Position numbers and translations under genes: made by a program. From assembly GCA_003116975.1 (NCBI GenBank), contig BGKB01000120.1, positions 186,001 to 250,000 on the forward strand: 64,000 nucleotides of DNA, read 5' to 3'. Within the stretch, counting starts at the first letter, position 1, and each line of letters opens with the position of its first letter. Shown in pieces: positions 39,571 to 49,168 of this stretch. The notes under the pieces were generated by a model. That model saw nothing but the letters and a program-made list of their open reading frames with translations, was not told the origin of the DNA and ran no database searches. The stretch is from Aurantiochytrium sp. KH105. Its lineage: Eukaryota > Sar > Bigyra > Thraustochytrida > Thraustochytriidae.

Positions 39571-42438
39571 ATGGAGGCACTCGTGCGGTGTTGCAGGGCG
39601 GACGCTCAAAGGCTAGCGGACAGCATAGATGGAGTCTCTAGTGTAGTGGATGGTGCGCGGCCCTTGCGCGTGTACCGATTCTTTGACAGGAACGGCGAGT
39701 ACCACCAGGTTGTAGAGGATGATGCACGGGAACTCGCGACCCGATTCTTTCACTCCTCGAGTGTGCTCAAGTACACCGACGCGCCGCGCAGAGGTGAGGC
39801 GGAGAACAGCGCTACCTCCGCGTCCTCCAAGGTGCCGTTTCTCTCACTCAGCCCGGCAGTCTTTGCCAGCGTCGTCAAGGTCCTCCTGAGCGAAGAAGCC
39901 ACCATCGTGCGCACCTTTGAGCTCGAGGCCGGCACCTGGACCTTGAAACGCGAGGGCTCGGCAGGAAGAACAAGCGAATTCGCTCGCGAAATGGATGCTC
40001 TCAGCGACCTTGAACGCGCTGCTGTAGAGCAGGCTTGTGTGGCCTGCGTGTGGATTCCTAACGCGGCTTCGTCCGGGACCATCGGTGTTGCCATCGTAAA
40101 CACCACCTTTCGCTCCGTCGGCGCCACGGAGGTCTCTCTAGACGCTCTCGCGGGCTTGTTAGCCCAAGAAGGAGTATCGCAGTGCGTCGTCGCTGGCGCC
40201 GAAGCCAATGCGACCATGTCAACCAAGGTCGAACTCGCATTGCGCGCAGCAGGCGCGCGAAGACTGCGGCAGCAGCAAGCTTCGAAAAGAATGCAAAGTG
40301 CTTCTGACTCCGCGCAAATTTTGCTCGAAGAAGTGGCCGCGCTTCTCGGTGTTGATGCAATCTCACAGATCGACGCCTTCCTCGCCGAAACCATTTCTCG
40401 CAGCGCAAGCGCAGGATCAGCCCTTGCCGTAGCACTCTCTGAATTTACAGATGCTGGAGACCCGGCAGCCTCGGCGATAAACGCGGGTCCATTCCGCGCA
40501 GCCCAACTCTCGCCGGAAGATTCCATGTACATTTCGCCAAGTACGCTCGAAGCGCTGTGCTTGACGCCTCGACCCGCGGCCATGTCTGCAGGTCGCGCTG
40601 CGGGAAGCAAGCCAGAATATTCATCCGTCTTCCACTCGTTCGGAAAAGCATGCCAGACCCCGATGGGCGTACGACGACTCGCGCGCTGGCTGCGGCGGCC
40701 CTCCAAAGATATCGTGGCGATCCGTCGCCGTCACGCCGCCGTGGCTGTCTTGCTAGAGGATATCGCGCTTGCAGAGTCGATTTCCAAAAGCTTGCGTCAC
40801 GTCCCAGATGGCGAGCGCCTCGCGCTTTCACTTGCGGGATTACGCATTAAAGACGGGGAAGCAAGCTTCGCTAGCGTCAAGCACGCACTCAATGCGCTGG
40901 TGAGCCTCTTCAAGCTTGTGCGTGCTGCGCAGCGTCTTTGTGAGCTCTGTAATGCAAACCCAAGTCTTGCTGCCATCGCGGTTGAGACGGGCGCTCCCAA
41001 TACGCTGCAAGAGGCTCAGCCCTTTGCTGATCACATTGCCAGCATCATTGACGCAAATGCCTTGCAGCGCGCCTTTCGCCAGCGGGGTTATAACGTTCGT
41101 GTGGCGGCACGTTGCTCGCCCCAACTTGAACGACTCGACGCTTCCCTATTGCAAACAAACGCGAGCATCAGAGCGCAAGCGAGTACTCTTGCCACAAGCC
41201 TTGGCGCCGATCAGGTACGCATTCGCGGCCACGGTCAGTACGACGAATTGCCTTGGAGTGTGGACGGTGCCGCGAAAACGGAGCGGGCTCCGGCCGCAAA
41301 AGGGAGCCGCAAGCGCAAGCGAGCCGTAACTTTAAACTTGGAACGCAACGCAGTCCATGGAACAGTCTTTCGCGTGACGCGCGCCGACGGTCAAGTCCTA
41401 CTGCGAAAGAATGGCCCATCGCAGGCGCATCGAGTGCGTGTCATCTCACGTGACAAGCAGGGCATAAAATTCACAACGGAAGCGCTGAGCAATATTGTCA
41501 AGCGTCATGACGCGCTTGAGACCGAATATCTCGAAGCACAAGCGCAAATCGTCAGCGAGGCACTCGAAGTGTCTCGGCAGCACGCCCGGCCCTTGCTCGA
41601 GGCAGCTGGTTTTGTCGCCGTCATCGATGTTCTTGGCGCCTTTGCCAAAACAGCAAAGGAAAATGAGTATTGTTGTCCCGAAATGTGTGACCCTGTTCAG
41701 CAAGAAGAAAAAGAGAGTTCTCCGCATAGTACGGCTGCATCCGAGGCTGTAAATCTAGTCAACCTGCGGCATGTGCTCGCGGAACAACGACTTGGCCGCG
41801 AAATGTACATTGCCAACAACTTTGCATCCCCTCAGCACGCACTGAATATTATCTCGGGTCCGAACATGGGCGGCAAGTCAACGTATTCGAGCAGTGTCGC
41901 ACTTGCTGCTATTCTGGCCCAAGCCGGGGCCTTTGTGCCCGCCGATACAGCACGGCTTCCCGTTTTTGATGCGCTCTTGGCACGTGGAGGCGGCGCCCTC
42001 GATGACTCAAGTACTGGATCTTCTACCTTTATGGTTGAGATGCGCGATATTGCGAGCATCTTGTCCGTCGCGACGCCGCGCTCGCTTGTCATTGTGGACG
42101 AGATTGGCAGAGGCACAAGCACAGACGACGGTTTTGCACTTGCAAAGGCGATTGCAGAGCATTTTGTCGACGATATTCGCTGCCTCGTTCTTTTTGCCAC
42201 GCATTTTCACGAACTCGCTGAATTGGCCAGCTCGCGTCCGGAACGTGTGCAAAATCTTCAGCTCACTGCGCAAGTGCGCGGCGACGATGTCGTCATGCTG
42301 TACAAGGTCAAGTCGGGGGCGGCAGACAGATCGTATGGAATTTCCGTGGCCAAGATGGCACAGTTTCCGTCAGCGATTCTCGAGGACGCCAAGAAGGAGC
42401 TCGAGCTGCTTGAAAAGGATGCGCTCGCATCTCGCTAG
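39571..42438 (+). CDS. MSH2: DNA mismatch repair protein MSH2
   Basis: This is a MutS-family ATPase; MSH2 pairs with MSH6 or MSH3 to recognise mismatches and loops in the nucleus. The product has 955 residues, near the usual size. The N-terminal mismatch domain carries VYRFFDRNGEYHQVVEDDA and a VLKYT strand, which resembles MSH2 and lacks the Phe-x-Glu motif of MutS/MSH6. Lever and clamp regions follow (about 330-700). The ATPase domain has Walker A GPNMGGKST (from Gly763), STFMVEMRD, Walker B IVDEIGRGTST (Asp843, Glu844) and ATHFHEL (His878), then the helix that ends the family. A basic insertion of KGSRKRKR lies in the middle. The gene is intronless. It is convergent with the FKBP gene. Confidence 0.95.
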   Translation: MEALVRCCRADAQRLADSIDGVSSVVDGARPLRVYRFFDRNGEYHQVVEDDARELATRFFHSSSVLKYTDAPRRGEAENSATSASSKVPFLSLSPAVFASVVKVLLSEEATIVRTFELEAGTWTLKREGSAGRTSEFAREMDALSDLERAAVEQACVACVWIPNAASSGTIGVAIVNTTFRSVGATEVSLDALAGLLAQEGVSQCVVAGAEANATMSTKVELALRAAGARRLRQQQASKRMQSASDSAQILLEEVAALLGVDAISQIDAFLAETISRSASAGSALAVALSEFTDAGDPAASAINAGPFRAAQLSPEDSMYISPSTLEALCLTPRPAAMSAGRAAGSKPEYSSVFHSFGKACQTPMGVRRLARWLRRPSKDIVAIRRRHAAVAVLLEDIALAESISKSLRHVPDGERLALSLAGLRIKDGEASFASVKHALNALVSLFKLVRAAQRLCELCNANPSLAAIAVETGAPNTLQEAQPFADHIASIIDANALQRAFRQRGYNVRVAARCSPQLERLDASLLQTNASIRAQASTLATSLGADQVRIRGHGQYDELPWSVDGAAKTERAPAAKGSRKRKRAVTLNLERNAVHGTVFRVTRADGQVLLRKNGPSQAHRVRVISRDKQGIKFTTEALSNIVKRHDALETEYLEAQAQIVSEALEVSRQHARPLLEAAGFVAVIDVLGAFAKTAKENEYCCPEMCDPVQQEEKESSPHSTAASEAVNLVNLRHVLAEQRLGREMYIANNFASPQHALNIISGPNMGGKSTYSSSVALAAILAQAGAFVPADTARLPVFDALLARGGGALDDSSTGSSTFMVEMRDIASILSVATPRSLVIVDEIGRGTSTDDGFALAKAIAEHFVDDIRCLVLFATHFHELAELASSRPERVQNLQLTAQVRGDDVVMLYKVKSGAADRSYGISVAKMAQFPSAILEDAKKELELLEKDALASR

Positions 42439-42820
42439 CCTGCATCATCGTCAAACAAAGTCACCGTTGCCGTAAACGCTGCCTGACGCAAGAGAGGAAG
42501 ATATTTTTTGGGAGGGGGGGAAGCGCTTCTTTTCTTTTTTTTAAGTTGGGCCGAGTTTGTTCGATCTTTCCATAAAAGTCAGTAATCTTTCAAATGCAGA
42601 CATGATATAGATTGAGAGAAGATCGTATCGAGACAACGAGGCGAATGAGGACAGTGCATCAGGAGGGATCGGAAAAAGAGGGAGTTCGGGCAAAATACGA
42701 TCGGAAATCTAAAAGCACAAGTTGATCCAAAAGATGTCTTCTTCTTCTTCACACAGCATTCATAATTTGTGCGGCGGAGGTGACAACTGAATTCGCAGCG
42801 AGACCAGGAACGAGCGGCGA
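42439..42820. other. Intergenic region between convergent MSH2 and FKBP genes
   Basis: About 380 bp of 3' flanking DNA with a G-run and T-rich stretch near 42510-42540. Nothing else is recognisable. Confidence 0.6.
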
Positions 42821-43372
42821 TCAGTTGAAAGGAAGTCTTCTGAAGAACTCATCTGGATCATGGAGCATAGTGGCGAATAGAATGGCAAGGACAAAAAGCA
42901 TGAGCAGGAGAGCAAGCACCATGCCGATGCCGCTCGAGGAAGCCTCATTGGCGTCGAGGAGCTCCACTTCGAAATGCAGCGTCGCGTTGGGCGGGATGAC
43001 GCCGCCGGCACCTGATCGGCCATAGGCAAAGTCAGGATCGCAGATCAGGATGGCCTTCTCGCCCACCTTCATGGACGCGATTCCAAGGTCCCAGCCGAGA
43101 ATGACCTGGTTCATGCCGACGTTGAATTCCAAAGGTCCACGGTTTTTGCTCGAGTCGAAGACCTTGCCGTCTGGAAAACTGCCCGTGTAGTGGACCTTGA
43201 CCGCCTTGTGCTTACCGATAGGTTCGCCCTTGCCCTCTTGAAGGATCTTCTTGCGCAACTTGCCATCCTGCGCAGATGTAAGATCAATAAAGTTGTCGCT
43301 GGTCTCGCCGCCGGTGCCGCGCTGGCGCAGGCCTTCCGTGCCCTCTTGCGGCAGCTCCTCAAACTCAACCAT
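42821..43372 (-). CDS. Tail-anchored FKBP-type peptidyl-prolyl isomerase
   Basis: This enzyme speeds cis-trans isomerisation of X-Pro bonds. The 183-residue protein has a short acidic start, then an FKBP domain at about 40-140. Its sequence follows FKBP consensus: VKVHYTGSFPDGKVFDSS, GMNQVILGWDLGI, FAYGRSGAGGVIPPNATLHFEVELLD. The active-site aromatic and hydrophobic residues are in place (Tyr62, Phe72, Asp73, Val90, Ile91, Trp94, Tyr117, Phe134). The His position of FKBP12 (His87) is Ala or Gly here. One hydrophobic segment (about 149-169) lies near the very C-terminus, followed by a 14-residue tail. That makes it a tail-anchored protein, facing the cytosol from the ER or mitochondrial surface, like FKBP8 in topology but without TPR repeats. 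Confidence 0.92.
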   Translation of the reverse strand: MVEFEELPQEGTEGLRQRGTGGETSDNFIDLTSAQDGKLRKKILQEGKGEPIGKHKAVKVHYTGSFPDGKVFDSSKNRGPLEFNVGMNQVILGWDLGIASMKVGEKAILICDPDFAYGRSGAGGVIPPNATLHFEVELLDANEASSSGIGMVLALLLMLFVLAILFATMLHDPDEFFRRLPFN

Positions 43373-44341
43373 GGCGTCGAGTGCGGCTTGACGGGAGCTC
43401 GATGCTGTGTGCGTGCGCGCGTGTGCGGCTGAAAATGCGGGCGTGCGGAAGCGCTAGCGTAGGGGTTCGAGCACAGACACAGACGCGTTTCGGATTTGCA
43501 CGTGTCGTCTTTGCGGGCAAGTCGCGACGGCGCGCGCGTGGGCTCAAAAGCGTGCGCACGCCGAGTCCAATTGATGAGGTGCGTGCAAGCGACTCTAGAT
43601 AGTGACTATGGTAGTCTTAGAGGCATACAGATATGGTAGCACTTTTGTCCGAATCGTCACGGCTTTTTGACCCCGTGAAAGAGGTCAATCAGTCAGCTAG
43701 ACTGCTCTTTACTCGCGCTCAAGCAGTCTTCCATCAACAGACCAGTCAAGGCTTGGGCGCACGCTCGTGAAATATTGGTATCGAGGCTAGTGGCACTCAA
43801 TCTGCTTCCCTACCTTGCCTTCGAGAAGACTGCTCGAATCACGTCGATGGACGCCATGCCACTTGCAGCGATGATCTTATGATTACGATTGGGACAAATA
43901 GCGCGTCGATGTGAGTCGCTATTTGGCTGTTCTTTCTTAACACCTCTATATGAGACCGCTCTCGCTTGAGACCGCTCTCGCTTGAAATTGCCTGAGAACA
44001 GACATCCCTGCAAGAGTGCTGATATGCTCAGAAAAGCATCAAGTGCGAGATATCCTTGACCTGTGAACCTATGGACGTCGAAATTAGCCATTCGTTGTGG
44101 TCTCATCTATTGGAAAAATATTCGTCGTATCTCTTGATGATGTCCAATCTTCATGCTATGATCTTGGCAAGAAGCCATGTCTTGAAATTGGTAAGAACTA
44201 CACCTGCCCAGCTCATAATTTTCAAAAGAAATTGGTTTTACAGACGACCTCATGTCTGTATGAAATGTAGAGGGATAGATGTTATAAGCTAAAGAAAGTC
44301 CGTCACGTTTAAAGATGAGCGTTTTAAGATTGTTTTACACG
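43373..44341. other. AT-richer intergenic insert between FKBP and Rpn12
   Basis: The first 230 bp is GC-rich and probably the FKBP promoter. From about 43600 to 44290 the DNA becomes AT-rich, unlike its neighbours. It holds a perfect 16-bp tandem repeat at 43952-43983 and several open frames of 50-100 codons without recognisable domains. Its composition resembles the segment around the IS607 element. It may be a decayed insertion, but I find no transposase motif. Confidence 0.45.
43952..43983. repeat. Perfect 16-bp tandem duplication
   Basis: GAGACCGCTCTCGCTT occurs twice in direct contact (43952-43967 and 43968-43983). No gene overlaps. Confidence 0.9.
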
Positions 44342-44619
44342 TTAGACAATGCGCTCGAGCTCGTGAGCGTAGTTGAGCGAGCTCTGGATGAGTGCGTGCG
44401 ATGGGATCTGGTCTGCCAGGTCCTTGACAGGCTCTCCCTTGAAGGTGATGGTGGATCCGTTGACCTCCCAATTGTCCTTGGAAGTCATGTAGTCCTCGAG
44501 AGCCTTTTGCGATGACAAGTTCATGAGCTTTTGAGCAGCACTCTGTGGGCAGCAAGGTTACAGCGACGGACGCAAAAGATGCGCAGGTTAGCAATGGCAT
44601 TCTTTGTACATACGAGACA

Positions 44620-44664
<45 letters not shown>

Positions 44665-45257
44665 TAAGAACTTACGATACTGATGGAGGAATATGAGACC
44701 TCGATGCAGCTACCAATTTCCTCGCGCACAGTTTCTTCGAGGCTCTCAAGCAGAGAAGAGTAGGTCTTGCAGGGCGTGCGTTTGCGGGCGCCAAGCACTT
44801 TGTTGTAAGATCCTTCGCTCAGGTATTGCTCGAGCTCGGTGACAAAAGTGATACACTTGTCGTTGCGTTCTTTCATGGATACGAGTTCAAGAAGCGAGTG
44901 GAATTCGGCGAGCTCCTGCTGCACGAGAAGAACAAGAAGCTCGAGGCCGATCATTTCTGCCCGCCGGCTCGAGTCGCCGATCTCGTCCCGGTACTCAAAG
45001 TTGAAGGGACGGAGGAGCTGGAGATGCCGGGCGATGGCAGCTTTGTCATTGGCGGCGACGCTGAGCACAACTGCGGACTCGTAAATGTCCCTGGCGAGCT
45101 GGCGTTGTTTCTTGGACGTCCGCGTGACCTCGGTGTTGGGCGGCAAGGCTTCGAACTCCGTGAGCTCCCGCTTGGCTTTGCGCAGGACCTCCTCGCCGCT
45201 CGAGACCTTGCCGGCCTCCGCGGTCTTGCGCAGCTCCTTGGCCAGAGCCTCGGCCAT
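44342..45257 (-). CDS. RPN12: 26S proteasome lid subunit Rpn12 (PSMD8), two exons
   Basis: This is a structural subunit of the 19S lid of the proteasome. Exon 1 is 45257-44676 and exon 2 is 44542-44342 (minus strand). The 133-bp intron starts GTAAGT, ends CACAG, is phase 0 and contains a 39-nt CA/GT repeat. The product has 260 residues, the family's usual length. Landmarks in order: a start rich in helices with a LARDIYESAVVLSV segment, HLQLLRPFNFEYRDEIG, LELLVLLVQQELAEFHSLLE, TELEQYLSEGSYNKVL (matching human VSLEQYLMEGSYNKVF), REEIGSCIE, and after the intron a tail ending in NYAHELERIV (human EYARQLEMIV). Unspliced, the frame would read into the GT repeat. Confidence 0.94.
44622..44660. repeat. 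(CA)19 dinucleotide repeat in the Rpn12 intron
   Basis: 39 nt of pure CA on the plus strand (GT in the transcript), entirely inside the Rpn12 intron, starting 15 nt after its 5' splice site. Confidence 0.95.
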
Positions 45258-45895
45258 CTTTCCGCGCGCTGCTCTGCTCTTCCCCGCGTCTGCCCTCTCT
45301 CCCTCTCCCTCCCGCGCGAGTCGAGGGTCTCCGCTTGCCCCGCGCGCGCTCTCCTTCTGCTCTGCTCTGCTCTGCTCTGCTCTGCGAAGCCCGACGAAGC
45401 TCCTGCCAACCGCCCCGGATTTCCGCCGCCCCGCCCCGGAATCTATCCATCCGTGCGGCGCCGCCGAGACAGGCCTATTTTATCCATCTATCTTCAAGGT
45501 ATTTTATCTTTTTAGGCCTGTTTTACTTTGGCCCTGGGCGGGCAGCGGGACCCGAGGGTCTCGCTCGCTTGCGTTTGTGCCGCCTGTGATGATGCCGGCG
45601 ACGGAGGCTCCGACGCGAGGCCTCGACTCTCGGCAGGCGCGGCGCGGCGTGCGCGCGGGCGCGGCGTGCGCGCGGGGCGCGGCGGGCAGGCAGGCGGGCA
45701 GGCGGGCAGGCGGGTAGGCAGGCGGACCTGCGCGGCGGCGGCTGCAGGGAGGCGCGGCGCGGCGCGGCGCGGGCAGGCAGGCAGGCAGGGCGAGCGGCGG
45801 CGCAGACGCGGCGCAGACGCGGCGCAGGCCGCCTCTGGCAGGCGAGAGCGGAGGCGCAAGCAGACCAGCAACCGGGCTGAAGCAGGCGGGAGAGG
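45258..45895. promoter_or_regulatory. Shared upstream region of divergent Rpn12 and lipoyl synthase genes
   Basis: 638 bp between two diverging start codons. It contains CTCTG pentamers near 45357-45385, an AT-rich patch at 45475-45520, and repeated GGCAGGCGGGCAGGC units (about 45685-45735 and 45770-45790). No gene is visible; this is a likely bidirectional promoter. Confidence 0.45.
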
Positions 45896-46002
45896 ATGCA
45901 GCAGGCGCCGACGAGGATGTTGGTGGCGCGGAGGCTGGCCCTGGCGAGGCCGGCGACGGCTGTGCGGGCCGCCGGCAGCGCGCGCGGCCTGAGCTCGCCG
46001 AC

Positions 46003-46040
<38 letters not shown>

Positions 46041-47164
46041 TGCAGCAGGCGGCGGAGCAGGCCGGGGCGGCCGCGGCGTCGAATTCGAGATTGGCGCAGC
46101 TCCGGGAGCGCCTGGCGCAGGAGCGCGTCGAAGAGAACGCGCAGCAAGCCCTGCGCGCCGCGCGCGTGAGCCAGAACAGCAGCAAGGCCTCGACAGGCGG
46201 TGGCCTCCGCAACAAGAAGAAGCTGCCCAAGCCGCGCTGGCTGAAGATTGACTCCACGAGCGGCGAAAGCCGCGAGAACTACGAGCGCCTCCGAGACACG
46301 GTCCGTGGACTCGGTCTCGCCACCGTGTGCGAGGAGGCGCGATGTCCGAACATTGGCGAGTGCTGGGGCGGCAAGGAGGGCGCCGCAACAGCAACGATTA
46401 TGATCATGGGCGACACATGTACGCGAGCGTGCCGGTTCTGCAGTATCAAGACCAGCCGCGCACCTCCGCCTCTCGACCCCGAGGAGCCTCACAAGGTGGC
46501 GCGCGCTGTCACGGACTGGGGCCTTGGGTATGTTGTGCTCACGTCGGTGGATCGCGATGAGCTCGACGACCAGGGCTCGAACCATTTTGCCAAGACTGTC
46601 CAGTACTTGAAAAAGTACTCGGCTGAGCGTGTTGCCGAGCGCAAATCTGGCAAGGAGATTCTGGTGGAGTGCTTGACACCCGATTTCCGCGGCGACAAGG
46701 ACCTCATTCGCACTGTGGCGGGCTCCGGTCTCGACGTCTTTGCGCACAACATTGAGACGGTTGAGCGGCTCACGCCCCACGTACGGGATCGTCGCGCGGG
46801 TTACCGTCAGAGTCTCGAGGTTTTGCGTTTTGTCAAGGAAGAGTTCCCTCGATTGGTGACAAAGACCTCGGTCATGCTTGGTCTTGGTGAAACGCAGGAC
46901 GAGGTCGTGCAGACGATGCGGGACTGCCGGGAGATCGGTCTCGACGTCATTACCTTTGGTCAGTATTTGCGGCCGACCAAGGGCCACCTTCCCATCAAGG
47001 CGTACGTGAGCCCGGAGGAGTTCGCCACGTACAAGGAGATTGCCCAGGAGATGGGCTTCAAGTTTGTCGCGAGTGGCCCGCTTGTTCGCAGCAGCTACAA
47101 GGCTGGCGAACTCTTTTTGGAGAGCATGATTCGCAGCGAGAACAACTATTTGAAGCAGCAGTAG
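45896..47164 (+). CDS. LIAS: Mitochondrial lipoyl synthase (radical SAM)
   Basis: This enzyme inserts two sulfurs into octanoyl groups on lipoyl domains of pyruvate and 2-oxoglutarate dehydrogenases and the glycine cleavage system, in mitochondria. The 422-residue product starts with a basic, Ala/Arg-rich presequence, followed by a poly-Gln run from CAG repeats (about 37-48). Both cluster motifs are complete: the auxiliary cluster CX4CX5C at Cys145, Cys150 and Cys156 ([12 protein letters not shown]), and the radical SAM CX3CX2C at Cys175, Cys179 and Cys182 (CTRACRFC). The family landmarks PKPx[36 protein letters not shown] and the C-terminal RSSYKAGE are present. No intron is needed. It is divergent from Rpn12. 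Confidence 0.96.
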
Positions 47165-47583
47165 AAATCTTTCGAGTGCAGCGCACATCCTCATTTTAGT
47201 CCTGTCTACCCTTCCTCCTTCTTTCTTTCCTTCATCCATTCATCAATTCACCCCTACCAGTCTGTTTGAGCCTTGACGAAAGTTGTATTTTCTTTCTTTT
47301 TTGCACTTTCTTTGCATGCGCGCTGGCGAGCCTGCTTGCCTGACTACCTTACGCCAAAAATTCAAAACCCGAATCGTCTGGTGCGTTTGCACCATCTGCA
47401 AGCGTCAGGAGTCGAAGACGAGGAAGGGACAAGACAGGCCTCGGCCGGCGTGAGCGGCAACGCGATCTGGCCGGTCCGATTGTCCATTTCATTTGCGACG
47501 CTTGCGCCGACAAGAGGAAGGAAGAACGAGAGAAAGAGGAGACGAAGAAAGCTTTTGCGCAGAATTGACCGGTGCTTGCAAGG
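47165..47583. other. Region between lipoyl synthase and the next gene, with coding-like frames
   Basis: The first 180 bp is a pyrimidine-rich 3' flank. From 47344 a frame without ATG runs 74 codons to a TGA at 47566-47568, with a CxxC pair (ICDACADKRKEE). It is in the same frame as the following gene. An overlapping second frame carries further cysteines (LTGACKD, RTCWTCR). This may be the unrecognised N-terminal part of the downstream gene. Confidence 0.35.
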
Positions 47584-48996
47584 ATGTGGACTTCTTCGGG
47601 AGGCTCGAGACTGAAGAAGCGCGTGAAAAGATCCACTCGCGAACCTGCTGGACGTGCCGGCAAGATACGCAAAGGCAAGGCTCGGGCCCTCGAGTGGATG
47701 AACAAATTCAAGTACACGGCTCCAGCGGCTCTTGGAGACGACCAAGATCAGGAGAATACTGGTGCATTGTCCGATGACGCTGCAACTTTGCGAAACTCCA
47801 ACAATTATGGCGTTGATGAAGACAAGGTGGACCAGGGGGCACGGGAAGCGCTCGTGAACCAGGACGCCAATGTGAGGGTCAACACCGCGGACACTCGCGT
47901 CAATGGTGGACGGGGGCCCAAAGCGGTCTTTCAAAATCCTCCTTCAGCACATACCGAGATTGGCCAGCCCCAAGAGCCGCAGTACACGTTGGAAGACGCT
48001 CTTGCGCAACGCGAGGCGTGCCAAGCGCGTGTGGATGGCTCGTGGCGTCGACATCAGGTGGGGAAGCTGCGTCCTTTGGTGAAAACGCGCCTCGGAGCCC
48101 CAGATTGTGAAGCCGCGAAAACAAATGATCTTGCAGGAGATCGACTTGGCGCTCGCCCATTTGCTCGAGAGACGATGCCAGAAGCACGCTATGCTGACAA
48201 CCCACAGCAGGCTACAGGTCGTCGTAATGATGGTGGCGGTGGCCCTAGCAAAGGTCTTGGTGGTACCTCGTGGCAACAGGCTCGTCAACAAGGCGCGCAT
48301 CACCTCGGGCTTGGCGCTTTGGACGAGGACGCAGACGACCGTCCCGCTAGTCCGATGGAGATCGTCGATGAAGTCTCTGTTGCAGCTGGCTCACGGGATG
48401 TTGAGAAGGCAAATCTCGCGAACGATGACACGCGCGTTGACGATGCGCATGTACATCTCGAAAGCTTGTTCTCCTTGGAGACGAATCTGCACCCGCTAGG
48501 ACTCGTCGTGGAGCACTCGCCACACCGTCACGAACGTTTCTTTGCTAGTTACCGCGACGAAAGTGAGGATGAGGCCCCGGTGCTCTTTTTCAACAATCGC
48601 CACCCTGTGCATGTACTCGCAAGCAAGAGCAACATGGATGAAGAAGACAGTGGCGGCAACGAGAATGAAGACCAGAATGGCCGTACCCAAGATGGAACGC
48701 CTGCAAAGCCATCTGAAATGCAGACGGACAGCGAGCGTTTGGCTCGAGTTCTCGCGGTGCTTCGCTCAGGGGAATCCGCAGTTTTTGAAAGTGCATTGGA
48801 CGTTTGCGAGCTTGTCGACGCGTGCGTGACGCCTTCAATCACAGCCGAGCCACTCGCCGTTCAAGTTCTCTTTACGATGGCGGAGTCACCCTCGGTGTGC
48901 TGGACACCGGTGGCGCTCGAGTACGCGCGGACCAAGATTAAGCAGCGCTTTCCGGGTCTTATGCGACTGCAATCTGCTTTGGACGAGATCGAGTGA
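47584..48996 (+). CDS. Unknown hydrophilic acidic protein
   Basis: From the ATG at 47584 the protein has 470 residues. I do not recognise it. The first 50 residues are strongly basic (including RLKKRVKRS and RKGKARALEWMNKFKYT); the rest is acidic and rich in Asn, Asp and Gln, with a Gly/Gln-rich part near 210-240. The C-terminal ~90 residues (from about 380) look folded, with ERLARVLAVLRSGESAVFESALDVCELVD and further hydrophobic helices, and may be the conserved domain, perhaps a helical repeat. No signal peptide or membrane span is seen. The gene may start further upstream: the same frame is open before a single TGA and carries a CxxC pair, so the annotated start is uncertain. Confidence 0.6.
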   Translation: MWTSSGGSRLKKRVKRSTREPAGRAGKIRKGKARALEWMNKFKYTAPAALGDDQDQENTGALSDDAATLRNSNNYGVDEDKVDQGAREALVNQDANVRVNTADTRVNGGRGPKAVFQNPPSAHTEIGQPQEPQYTLEDALAQREACQARVDGSWRRHQVGKLRPLVKTRLGAPDCEAAKTNDLAGDRLGARPFARETMPEARYADNPQQATGRRNDGGGGPSKGLGGTSWQQARQQGAHHLGLGALDEDADDRPASPMEIVDEVSVAAGSRDVEKANLANDDTRVDDAHVHLESLFSLETNLHPLGLVVEHSPHRHERFFASYRDESEDEAPVLFFNNRHPVHVLASKSNMDEEDSGGNENEDQNGRTQDGTPAKPSEMQTDSERLARVLAVLRSGESAVFESALDVCELVDACVTPSITAEPLAVQVLFTMAESPSVCWTPVALEYARTKIKQRFPGLMRLQSALDEIE

Positions 48997-49168
48997 CGGT
49001 CTCACAGTCAATGTCAACAATCTTTGGCGGGCGGTGTCAGTGTGTTGGGAAGCAGGCTAAAAGCGTATATATAAGAAAAAGAGACAAACGAAATTCCTGT
49101 CATGATGGATTGACTTTTGAATCTGGCTGGACATTGGCTTGAAATTGGATAAATTAGGAGAGAAATAT

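Noticed and set aside
43810-44106. 98-codon minus-strand frame ending in NHKIIAASGMASIDVIRAV
   Set aside because: Considered as a TnpB/transposase C-terminus because of the adjacent AT-rich insert, but the zinc ribbon and DRDxN motif are absent.
45512-47239. 575-codon antisense frame over lipoyl synthase
   Set aside because: Shadow frame on the opposite strand of a gene with complete radical SAM motifs.
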